A DNA stretch of 5,494 nucleotides from NCBI GenBank assembly GCA_947462495.1, contig CANHOY010000119.1, forward strand, positions 1 to 5,494, given 5' to 3'. Made by a program: the position numbers and the translations under genes. This document shows positions 1-5,494 of the stretch, one piece after another. Every line of letters starts with the position of its first letter. Positions within the stretch are counted from its first letter, which is position 1. This DNA comes from Bacteroidota bacterium. Lineage in GTDB: Bacteria; Bacteroidota; Bacteroidia; Chitinophagales; Chitinophagaceae. The notes under the pieces are model-generated. The model was not told the origin of the DNA. It made no database searches and saw only the letters and a list, made by a program, of their open reading frames with translations.

Positions 1-509
1 CTATTTCCAAATCTATCTGCAATATGGCCGTTCATTGTTGTAGCAGATTTCAAAATATATTTAGGTCTCTTTTTTATTTGATTGATATTAAACACACTAT
101 TTAATTCAACAATTTCTGGGGTGATAATGGTTTCAACAATAATTCCATTGTCGGCTAATATTTTAGCTCCCGCTACTAATGGATTCGGATCTAATGAACC
201 GATGACTACTTTTTTAATTTTATGTTTTATAATTAAATCAGTACAAGCGGGTGTTTTACCACTATGCGAACAGGGTTCCAAACTAACATATAAAGTAGCT
301 TCAGATAAGTTGGGATGCTTCAATAAAGCAGCTTGGATCGCATACACTTCTGCATGTGCTTCCCCAGCTTTTTGATGGTAACCTTCCCCTATAATTTCGC
401 CTTGTTGAGACACTACAATGGCTCCCACATATGGGTTAGGTCGGATCTGTTTAAGATTTGCGCCTTTCGCTAATAAAAAAGCTTTATGTAAATAGTCCTG
501 TGCAGTCAT
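1..509 (-). CDS. ribD: Bifunctional riboflavin biosynthesis protein RibD (deaminase/reductase), 3' part cut by window edge
   Basis: The first 169 residues are present; the rest lies beyond the left edge. RibD acts in the cytoplasm, deaminating diaminohydroxyphosphoribosylaminopyrimidine and then reducing the ribosyl side chain with NADPH. The deaminase domain (about residues 1-145) is complete. It shows NPYVGAIVV (25-33), the zinc and proton-shuttle motif HAE (His52, Glu54), and PCSHSGKTPAC (79-89), which supplies zinc ligands Cys80 and Cys89. DPNPLVAGAKI (107-117) follows, as expected for the family. The reductase domain begins near RPKYILKSA (148-156). The family's usual 'DG' there reads Asn160-Gly161. 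The ATG at 509-507 is preceded by an in-frame TGA about 25 nt upstream, so the start is firm. The gene is transcribed away from the ribE-ribBA-ribH operon. The deaminase identity is certain; the reductase half can be seen only at its first residues. Confidence 0.96.
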   Translation of the reverse strand, partial: MTAQDYLHKAFLLAKGANLKQIRPNPYVGAIVVSQQGEIIGEGYHQKAGEAHAEVYAIQAALLKHPNLSEATLYVSLEPCSHSGKTPACTDLIIKHKIKKVVIGSLDPNPLVAGAKILADNGIIVETIITPEIVELNSVFNINQIKKRPKYILKSATTMNGHIADRFGN

Positions 510-515
510 TTGAAT

Positions 516-523
516 TATCTTTG
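516..523 (+). promoter_or_regulatory. Putative -7 promoter element for the ribE-ribBA-ribH operon
   Basis: The octamer TATCTTTG matches the Bacteroidota -7 consensus TAnnTTTG exactly and ends 27 nt before the ribE ATG. Transcription would start around 529-531, leaving a leader of about 20 nt. No clear -33 TTG is present at the expected distance inside ribD. The element lies 5 bp from the oppositely oriented ribD element at 529-536, so two polymerases could not occupy both. Confidence 0.5.
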
Positions 524-528
524 CACCT

Positions 529-536
529 CAAATTTA
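529..536 (-). promoter_or_regulatory. Putative -7 promoter element for ribD
   Basis: On the minus strand this octamer reads TAAATTTG, an exact match to the Bacteroidota -7 consensus TAnnTTTG. It ends 20 nt upstream of the ribD ATG and would give a leader of roughly 10-15 nt. I see no properly spaced -33 TTG: the nearest (minus strand, 550-548) is only about 11 nt away instead of about 19. In AT-rich DNA an 8-mer with two free positions can occur by chance, so support comes mainly from its location. Confidence 0.45.
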
Positions 537-550
537 CAAGAAATAAGCAA

Positions 551-1144
551 ATGTTTACAGGAATTGTATCCAACGGATTCATCGCAGATATTATACCAAA
601 TGATCAAGGTTGGGAGTTAATAATTGAAGCCTCCACATTTGCCTCCAAAGTAAACTTGGGAGACAGCGTTGCTATTGATGGGGCGTGTTTGTCAGTTATT
701 AAAATTGAAGGTCCTTTTTTATCTTTTTTTGTTTCGACGGAAAGTATTGATAAAACAATTATAAAGTACTATAAAAAAGGAGCTAAAATAAATATCGAAT
801 TACCTATGCAGCCCACAGGTTATTTAGGTGGACATTATGTGTTAGGCCATGTAGATACCACTGCATTGGTTTCTAAAATTACACCAGAGCAAAAAGCATG
901 GTTTTTTACCATTCAAGTACCAGATTCATTTTCAAAATATTTAGTATATAAAGGTTCTGTTGCTATCAATGGTGTAAGCTTAACAGTCAATAATGTTATT
1001 GATAATGAAATAGAATTATGCATTATCCCGGTTACCATTGAAAAAACCAATATGTCTTTATTGAAAATAAATGATTTAGTAAATATTGAATTTGATATTT
1101 TGGCTAAATACACTGAAAAATTATTAAATAAAAGAATACTATAA
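551..1144 (+). CDS. ribE: Riboflavin synthase (alpha-chain type)
   Basis: This 197-residue enzyme converts two molecules of 6,7-dimethyl-8-ribityllumazine to riboflavin plus the pyrimidine that RibH reuses. The two tandem lumazine-binding domains are plain. The first begins with MFTGIV and has GDSVAIDGACLSV (37-49, with the conserved Cys46), GGHYVLGHVD (93-102) marks the start of the second, and KGSVAINGVSLTV (134-146) and IPVTIEKT (159-166) complete it. The ending NIEFDILAKYTEKLL is typical of the family. Length is slightly under the usual 200-215. The open frame extends upstream to a TTG at 458, but the ATG at 551 gives the universal MFTG N-terminus and lies downstream of the putative promoter. 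Small departures are CLSV for CLTV and NIELP (81-85) where N-[IV]-E-R-[AS] is usual. The gene is first of the operon; its stop is 1 bp from the ribBA start, which suggests translational coupling. Confidence 0.96.
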   Translation: MFTGIVSNGFIADIIPNDQGWELIIEASTFASKVNLGDSVAIDGACLSVIKIEGPFLSFFVSTESIDKTIIKYYKKGAKINIELPMQPTGYLGGHYVLGHVDTTALVSKITPEQKAWFFTIQVPDSFSKYLVYKGSVAINGVSLTVNNVIDNEIELCIIPVTIEKTNMSLLKINDLVNIEFDILAKYTEKLLNKRIL

Positions 1145-1145
1145 A

Positions 1146-2345
1146 ATGTTTAATACAATCGAGGATGCTTTATTAGCATTTAAAAATGGTAATCCAATTC
1201 TTGTAGTGGATGATGAGTCGAGAGAAAATGAAGGAGATATCGTTTTTCCAGCCGACGCTGCAACACAAGAAAAAATTAATCTTTGTGCCACCAACGCAAG
1301 AGGATTAGTATGCATTGCTATAGATTCAAAAATTGCCACTCGATTAAATCTATCTCCTGTGCCATCGAATCAATTAGATCCTTTTCATACCGCCTTTTAC
1401 GACTCTATTGATGCTAGTGCTGCTTTGGGCATTACTACGGGCATTTCCTCTAAAGAGCGTGCCATTACCGCTACTCAAATTGCAAATCCCAATAGTCTAC
1501 CAACTGATTTCATTAAACCTGGTCATTTATTTCCAGTGGTATCTAAAGTAAATGGAGTATTGGCAAGACAAGGGCATACCGAAGCAGCAGTTGATTTGTG
1601 TAAGTTAACAGGGCATGAGCCAGCTGCCATCATTTGTGAAGTGATGGATACGGAGGGTAATATGATGAGAAGAGAGGAGCTTTTTAAATTTGCTGAAACA
1701 TTGGAGCTTAAAATAATTACCATACAGCAAATAATAGATTATAGAAATCAAACCGAAAATCATTTACTTTTTGTTTCAAAATCTTCTTTACCAACTTCAT
1801 TTGGCAATTTTGACATTGAAGTGTTTGAGAATTATTTAACTGGTAAGGAGCAGGTATTAATTGCAATGCGAAATAGTCAAAACAAGCCTATTGTAAGAAT
1901 TCATAGTGAATGTTTAACTGGAGATGTTTTTGGTAGTTTAAGATGTGATTGTCAACAACAATTACATAATTCATTAGCATTGATTGCCGAAAATGGTCAT
2001 GGTTATATCGTATACTTAAGAGGGCATGAAGGACGAGGTATTGGCATTGGCAATAAAATTGCAGCCTATGCTTTACAAGAAAAAGGGCATAATACTTATG
2101 AAGCCAATGAGCAATTAGGCTTGCCAAAGGACAATAGAAACTATGTTGATGCCATTTGGATGTTAAAAGCTTTAGGTATAAACAACTTTAGTTTAGTGAG
2201 CAATAATCCTGAAAAAGTAAAGGCACTTAAAAATGCAAATTTTAATTTTGATGTTTTGCAGGTACCAATTACTTCTACTGAACAAAATCAAAAATACCTT
2301 TCAGATAAGATACAATTTGGACACCATACTTTAAAATTTAATTAA
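1146..2345 (+). CDS. ribBA: RibBA: 3,4-dihydroxy-2-butanone 4-phosphate synthase fused to GTP cyclohydrolase II
   Basis: This 399-residue fusion starts both branches of the pathway. The N-terminal domain (about 1-200) makes dihydroxybutanone phosphate from ribulose 5-phosphate, and the C-terminal domain (about 205-399) opens GTP. The first domain shows DDESRENEGD (22-31) with acidic metal/substrate residues, ITTGISSKERA (96-106), KPGHLFPV (124-131) and GHTEAAVDL (143-151). The second has the zinc motif SEC...RCDC with Cys256, Cys267 and Cys269, then YLRGHEGRGIG (290-300), YEAN (318-321), DNRNY (329-333) and SNNPEK (352-357). Length is normal for RibBA. One oddity: the conserved segment usually reading F-T-V-[ST]-[IV] is FYDSI (84-88), so two residues next to the DHBP-synthase active region are atypical. 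The other catalytic motifs are intact, so both activities are likely. Confidence 0.96.
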   Translation: MFNTIEDALLAFKNGNPILVVDDESRENEGDIVFPADAATQEKINLCATNARGLVCIAIDSKIATRLNLSPVPSNQLDPFHTAFYDSIDASAALGITTGISSKERAITATQIANPNSLPTDFIKPGHLFPVVSKVNGVLARQGHTEAAVDLCKLTGHEPAAIICEVMDTEGNMMRREELFKFAETLELKIITIQQIIDYRNQTENHLLFVSKSSLPTSFGNFDIEVFENYLTGKEQVLIAMRNSQNKPIVRIHSECLTGDVFGSLRCDCQQQLHNSLALIAENGHGYIVYLRGHEGRGIGIGNKIAAYALQEKGHNTYEANEQLGLPKDNRNYVDAIWMLKALGINNFSLVSNNPEKVKALKNANFNFDVLQVPITSTEQNQKYLSDKIQFGHHTLKFN

Positions 2346-2356
2346 ATTATTAAACC

Positions 2357-2770
2357 ATGATTGCCATTATAAAAGCACAGTTCAATCCAGAAATTACCAA
2401 TTTGTTAGAAAAGGGTTGTGTTGATTATTTAACACAAGAAAAGAGGCCATTTGCTTTATTTGAATGTCCCGGTGCAGTGGAAACAGTCGTGTACGCCAAT
2501 AAGTTAATAAGTACTGGAAAGTATAAGTCTATAATTGTAATTGGCGCTATTATCAAAGGCGATACGGACCATTATGAATATGTTTGTCAATATGTGACCC
2601 ATGGAATCAGTCAATTATCTGCAATACATACTACACCAATTATATTTGGTATACTTACCACTCAAACAGAGGAGTTGGCCTTGGAAAGAGCTGCCATTGA
2701 CAGAATGAACAAGGGGAAAGAATTTGGAGAAACTGCCATTTTTATGATGAAAGCTTTTGAAGCCTTATAG
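2357..2770 (+). CDS. ribH: 6,7-dimethyl-8-ribityllumazine synthase, short N-terminus
   Basis: RibH condenses the RibD-derived pyrimidine with dihydroxybutanone phosphate to form lumazine, the RibE substrate. Family signatures are present in order: AQFNPEIT (7-14, aromatic Phe9), CPGAVET (37-43, with Glu42), GAIIKGDTDHYEYVC (63-77, with the catalytic-type His72), PIIFGILTT (94-102), ERA (110-112, phosphate-binding Arg111) and NKG (118-120, Lys119). At 137 residues it is shorter than the usual 150-160. It starts directly at the strand that precedes the FN motif, so the N-terminal strand used in subunit packing is missing. A TAA at 2351-2353, in frame two codons before the ATG, rules out a longer start. 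The loop between the first helix and CPGA is also about three residues shorter than in Bacillus RibH. Last gene of the operon, 11 bp after ribBA. Confidence 0.93.
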   Translation: MIAIIKAQFNPEITNLLEKGCVDYLTQEKRPFALFECPGAVETVVYANKLISTGKYKSIIVIGAIIKGDTDHYEYVCQYVTHGISQLSAIHTTPIIFGILTTQTEELALERAAIDRMNKGKEFGETAIFMMKAFEAL

Positions 2771-2814
2771 CTTAATTTCTTTTGAAAATTTAAGCCCTAT
2801 CTTATACAAATACC

Positions 2815-2822
2815 TAACTTTG
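2815..2822 (+). promoter_or_regulatory. Putative -7 promoter element for the 803-aa secreted protein gene
   Basis: TAACTTTG fits the Bacteroidota -7 consensus TAnnTTTG exactly and lies 40 nt upstream of the ATG at 2863, in the 92-bp gap after ribH. The predicted leader is about 35 nt. A -33 TTG at normal spacing is not visible; the nearest TTTG (2781-2784) is about 30 nt upstream. Its presence suggests the downstream gene can be transcribed separately from the rib operon. Confidence 0.45.
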
Positions 2823-2862
2823 GCAAGTTGATAAATAGAAGCTGTCGAAAAACTAAGTGAAG

Positions 2863-5274
2863 ATGAAAAAAATTATAATATTGAATTGTTTTGCGTGGGT
2901 ATTAATGACTTTTTTTATTGAAAAAGCCCAAGCTCAAGTGTATGATTCTGTTTTGAATATTTATGAACAGCAATTCCCTCATGAAAAAATGCATATTCAT
3001 TTTGATAGAACCATGTATAATAAGGGGGAAACCATATTTTATAAACTTTATGTTTTATCTGGGTTAGAATGGACTTCTTTAAGCAAGAATATTTATGTTA
3101 ATTGGTATGATGCTAATGGCAATTATTTAAAACAAACAGTTGCTCCATTATTTAAATCATCTGCGAAGGGTAGTTTGGAAGTTCCTGCTAATTACAAAGG
3201 TGACTTTATAAGATTAAAAGCATTTACACGTTGGATGTTGAATGATGATAGTGTATTCCTTTACGAAAAAAATATTCCTATTAATGATGGTGCTATTGCA
3301 AAAGCAAAACCAAACATTGCCTCAAAAACAAGGGTTGATGTTTTTCCTGAAGGTGGTGTATTGGTCAATGGACTCAATAGTAAAGTAGCCTTTAAGGCCA
3401 CTAACAGTTTTGGTGTTCCAGTATTTATAAAAGGATTTTTAGTAAATGATAAAAATAAGGTGTTGGATACTTTAAAAGTAGCGCATGATGGCATGGGCTT
3501 TTTTAAATTAAAGCCTGTTGCAGGAGAAAAATATCAATTAAACTGGACAGACGAAAATGCGCAAAAGGGGGTAACGCCCATCATGCCTGCAAATAAAGAG
3601 GGTGTCATTTTAAAGCTTAGTATGGATGTAGAAAAAGCCTATGTGCAGGTAGAACGAACTGCCGATGTTCCACAAAGTTATAAGCACCTAAGATTGTTGG
3701 TGCATCAAAATCAGCAATTACTGTATAACGTTGATTTTAAAGGCGAAGAACGAATTATACAGAAAGTGGGTTTACCCATAGAGGAACTACCAACCGGGGT
3801 GGTTCAGTTTTCCTTATTTTCTAATGATTGGGTCCCGCTTGCCGAAAGAATTGTGTTGGTCAATAATCGACTACACGAATATAATGCGATGCTTTCTGTA
3901 GTGGTAGCCAATGTTGCTAAAAGAGGTAAGAATGTACTAGAAATAATGGTTAAGGATACTACAGAATCAAATATGTCTATATCTATTACAGACGCTTCCA
4001 TTGTTTCGCCAGAACAACAAACTATTTATTCTGATTTTCTTTTGAGTAACGATATTCGCGGTAAAGTTTATCATCCTGCTTATTATTTTTCAAGTGATGC
4101 AGATAGTGTGGCGGCACACTTAGATTTAGTAATGCTTACCAATGGATGGAGGAAATTTGATTGGGATAAAATTAAAGCAGGAATTTTACCTGTTCAAACT
4201 TATCCTAAAGAAACAGATTTTATGAAATTTTCAGGTAAAGTGTATGCCAGCTCGTCTTTAAAATTATCTGACGAATTGCTTTTAAATGTAATTATAAAAG
4301 GGAAGGATAGTAGCAATAAAATGCTATTTGTTCCTATTTTAAGTGATGGTAGTTTTGAAGATAAATCAGTTTTCTATTTTGATACTTCAAGAATATATTA
4401 TGGAGTAAATAGTACCTCAAAATTGAACAACATAGCAGTAGTAAATTTTGAAAATGGATTTTTGAAACAACAATTTAAAAAATTACAAATTGATGGGGAT
4501 AGCTTCCATCGAAACTGGAATGATAGTATAGCCAGGGCTAAATTAAATTTTATTTTGCTGGAACAAGAAAGGCAAAAAAAATTATTAGAATCGGTTACTT
4601 TAAAGGAAGTAGTAGTAAAGTCTAAAGCTAAGTCTCCAATTCAGTTGCTGGATGAAAAATATGCTACTGGCTTTTTCTCTGGGGGAGATGGCACTGCGTT
4701 TGATTTAACAACCGATCCAAACGCATTGGGCTCAATGAGTGTATTGACCTATCTACAATCAAAAGTGCCAGGATTGAATATTAGTGCTTTTGGCACACAA
4801 GCCTCTGCCACTTGGAGAGGATCTAAAACTGATTTTTTTGTAAATGAATTTAACACTCCACTAGAAACGGTGCAAAATATTGCTATTGCAGATATAGCCT
4901 ACATCAAAGCCATTAGACCTCCATTTTTTGGTTCTGCTGGTGGTGGTAGTGGTGGAGCCATTGCTATTTATACAAAGCGGGGCACTAGCACCAAAGGGAA
5001 AAACATAAAAAGCGAAGGACTGGAATATAAAGTTTTAGGAGGTTATTCTGTATTTAAGGAATTTTTTAATCCAGATTATGAGAAGCCAACTGACAACTTT
5101 GAAGTAGATCAACGAACCACTTTGTATTGGAATCCTTATGTTCTAACTAATAAGCGCAATCCAAGAATAAGACTAGAATTTTATAATAATGACATTAGTA
5201 AAAAATTACAAATAGTCTTAGAGGGTACGAATGCCAATGGAAAGCTTGCCCGTGTGGTTAAATATATAGAATAA
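2863..5274 (+). CDS. Secreted macroglobulin-like protein with C-terminal TonB-receptor plug domain, no barrel
   Basis: This is an 803-residue exported protein of unknown specific function. Residues 1-24 form a signal peptide: a short KK start, a hydrophobic core, and an AQA site before Gln25. An MG2-like domain follows, with HFDRTMYNKGETI (46-58) and a matching ending around 130-140. Further beta domains include RVDVFPEGG (157-165) and the segment DIRGKVYHPAYYF (from 397) with LTNGWRKFDW (425-434). A carboxypeptidase-regulatory-like region lies near 450-530. The C-terminal part opens with LKEVVVK (580-586) and has YLQSKVPGLNI (630-640), then SAGGGSGGAIAIYTKRG (691-707), the signature of a TonB plug. 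The tail has FFNPDY (734-739) and RTTLYWNP (751-758). Only about 100 residues follow the plug, so no outer-membrane barrel is possible. The ATG at 2863 is preferred over an in-frame GTG at 2857. Architecture is confident; the role, perhaps at the cell envelope, is inference. Confidence 0.9.
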   Translation: MKKIIILNCFAWVLMTFFIEKAQAQVYDSVLNIYEQQFPHEKMHIHFDRTMYNKGETIFYKLYVLSGLEWTSLSKNIYVNWYDANGNYLKQTVAPLFKSSAKGSLEVPANYKGDFIRLKAFTRWMLNDDSVFLYEKNIPINDGAIAKAKPNIASKTRVDVFPEGGVLVNGLNSKVAFKATNSFGVPVFIKGFLVNDKNKVLDTLKVAHDGMGFFKLKPVAGEKYQLNWTDENAQKGVTPIMPANKEGVILKLSMDVEKAYVQVERTADVPQSYKHLRLLVHQNQQLLYNVDFKGEERIIQKVGLPIEELPTGVVQFSLFSNDWVPLAERIVLVNNRLHEYNAMLSVVVANVAKRGKNVLEIMVKDTTESNMSISITDASIVSPEQQTIYSDFLLSNDIRGKVYHPAYYFSSDADSVAAHLDLVMLTNGWRKFDWDKIKAGILPVQTYPKETDFMKFSGKVYASSSLKLSDELLLNVIIKGKDSSNKMLFVPILSDGSFEDKSVFYFDTSRIYYGVNSTSKLNNIAVVNFENGFLKQQFKKLQIDGDSFHRNWNDSIARAKLNFILLEQERQKKLLESVTLKEVVVKSKAKSPIQLLDEKYATGFFSGGDGTAFDLTTDPNALGSMSVLTYLQSKVPGLNISAFGTQASATWRGSKTDFFVNEFNTPLETVQNIAIADIAYIKAIRPPFFGSAGGGSGGAIAIYTKRGTSTKGKNIKSEGLEYKVLGGYSVFKEFFNPDYEKPTDNFEVDQRTTLYWNPYVLTNKRNPRIRLEFYNNDISKKLQIVLEGTNANGKLARVVKYIE

Positions 5275-5345
5275 GACTCCTTTTAATTTTTTTGATATTT
5301 GCTTATTTTTACCGCTTGTCGATAAAATGAAAGCAATTTGTATAT

Positions 5346-5369
5346 AGTCTACAAAAAAAGTAGACTTTT
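5346..5369 (+). terminator. Rho-independent terminator-like hairpin
   Basis: A perfect 7-bp stem (AGTCTAC at 5346-5352 with GTAGACT at 5360-5366) encloses a loop of seven A residues and is followed by TTTTATTT. It lies 71 bp after the stop of the 803-residue protein gene and is oriented to end its transcript. The stem is short and only moderately GC-rich. On the minus strand the hairpin is not followed by a T run, so it would act in one direction only. Confidence 0.65.
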
Positions 5370-5371
5370 AT

Positions 5372-5402
5372 TTGGTAATGTGAATTTACCTCCCTTTCTT
5401 TG
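5372..5402 (+). promoter_or_regulatory. Possible promoter for a gene beyond the right edge
   Basis: A TTG at 5372-5374 (within TTTGG) is followed 20 bp later by TTTCTTTG at 5395-5402, which matches the -7 consensus TAnnTTTG except for one base (T for A at position 2). This is the only place in the window where a -33-like and a -7-like element have good spacing. It sits just after the terminator hairpin and would start a transcript near 5408, running off the right edge. Confidence 0.35.
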
Positions 5403-5470
5403 TACCAATACTTTAGAATTTATCAAGAAGGGGAATAGATATTCGTTCCGGGTAGGATATTCCAGGTACA
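5401..5470. repeat. Nested inverted repeat, possible leader structure or operator
   Basis: The outer arms TGTACC (5401-5406) and GGTACA (5465-5470) are perfect complements. Inside them GGAATA (5432-5437) pairs with TATTCC (5458-5463), and TCC (5447-5449) can pair with GGA (5455-5457) to continue the inner stem. GATATTC also occurs twice as a direct repeat (5438-5444 and 5456-5462). No known RNA family was recognised. The stretch is G-richer than its surroundings and contains no credible gene. The left outer arm overlaps the possible -7 element, so a DNA operator is as plausible as an RNA fold. Confidence 0.35.
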
Positions 5471-5494
5471 GGTAAGTTTTATTTTGTTTTTGTA

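Noticed and set aside
82..375. Plus-strand open frame of 97 codons
   Set aside because: It is the antisense shadow of ribD, whose zinc and substrate motifs are read on the minus strand. The translated product resembles nothing.
458..550. Extended ribE start at a TTG, adding 31 residues
   Set aside because: The extension lies antisense to ribD and precedes the putative promoter. Riboflavin synthases begin with MFTG, which the ATG at 551 provides.
2771..2794. Imperfect hairpin directly after the ribH stop, a possible terminator
   Set aside because: The stem is almost entirely A-T with a bulge and is followed by CCCTATC, not a T run, so intrinsic termination is unlikely.
2857..2862. GTG start two codons upstream for the 803-residue protein
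   Set aside because: The ATG at 2863 is a stronger start codon and gives a standard signal peptide beginning MKK.
5419..5432. Similarity of TTTATCAAGAAGG to the 5' end of SAM-I riboswitches
   Set aside because: The conserved core that should follow (GAGGGA, the kink-turn GATGAA and GCAACC) is absent, so only the first dozen bases resemble the motif.
5380..5475. Small open frame from a GTG, 31 codons
   Set aside because: Short, with a weak start codon, overlapping the possible promoter and the inverted repeats, and without recognisable features.
5469..5477. CAGGTAAGT resembles a eukaryotic splice donor
   Set aside because: The window is clearly bacterial, and a 9-mer match of this kind carries no weight.

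Overview
The window is AT-rich DNA from a member of the Bacteroidota. Three things point there: promoter elements that fit the Bacteroidota -7 consensus TAnnTTTG, start sites without a Shine-Dalgarno motif, and a large secreted protein that joins macroglobulin-like domains to a TonB-receptor-type plug, an architecture typical of this phylum. The style of that last protein suggests Chitinophagaceae or a relative, but this is inference.

Positions 1-2770 hold a compact riboflavin biosynthesis cluster. ribD (deaminase/reductase) lies on the minus strand and runs off the left edge. Divergent from it, across only 41 bp, is a plus-strand operon: ribE (riboflavin synthase), ribBA (fused DHBP synthase and GTP cyclohydrolase II) and ribH (lumazine synthase). 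The gaps are 1 bp between ribE and ribBA and 11 bp between ribBA and ribH. RibBA starts both branches, making one product from GTP and the other from ribulose 5-phosphate. RibD deaminates and reduces the GTP-derived pyrimidine. RibH condenses the two branches into lumazine, and RibE dismutates lumazine to riboflavin. Only the pyrimidine phosphatase and the flavokinase are absent. The order ribE-ribBA-ribH is that of the Bacillus ribDEBAH operon with ribD flipped. There is no room for an FMN riboswitch, and two -7-like promoter elements sit head to head in the divergent gap.

Positions 2771-2862 are an intergenic region with a Bacteroidota-type -7 box. Positions 2863-5274 encode an 803-residue exported protein: signal peptide, several macroglobulin-like beta domains and a C-terminal TonB plug-like domain with no beta-barrel. 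Its role is unknown and nothing ties it to riboflavin.

Positions 5275-5494 contain no convincing gene. They hold a clean terminator hairpin, a possible promoter, and a nested inverted repeat that may be the leader or operator of a gene beyond the right edge.
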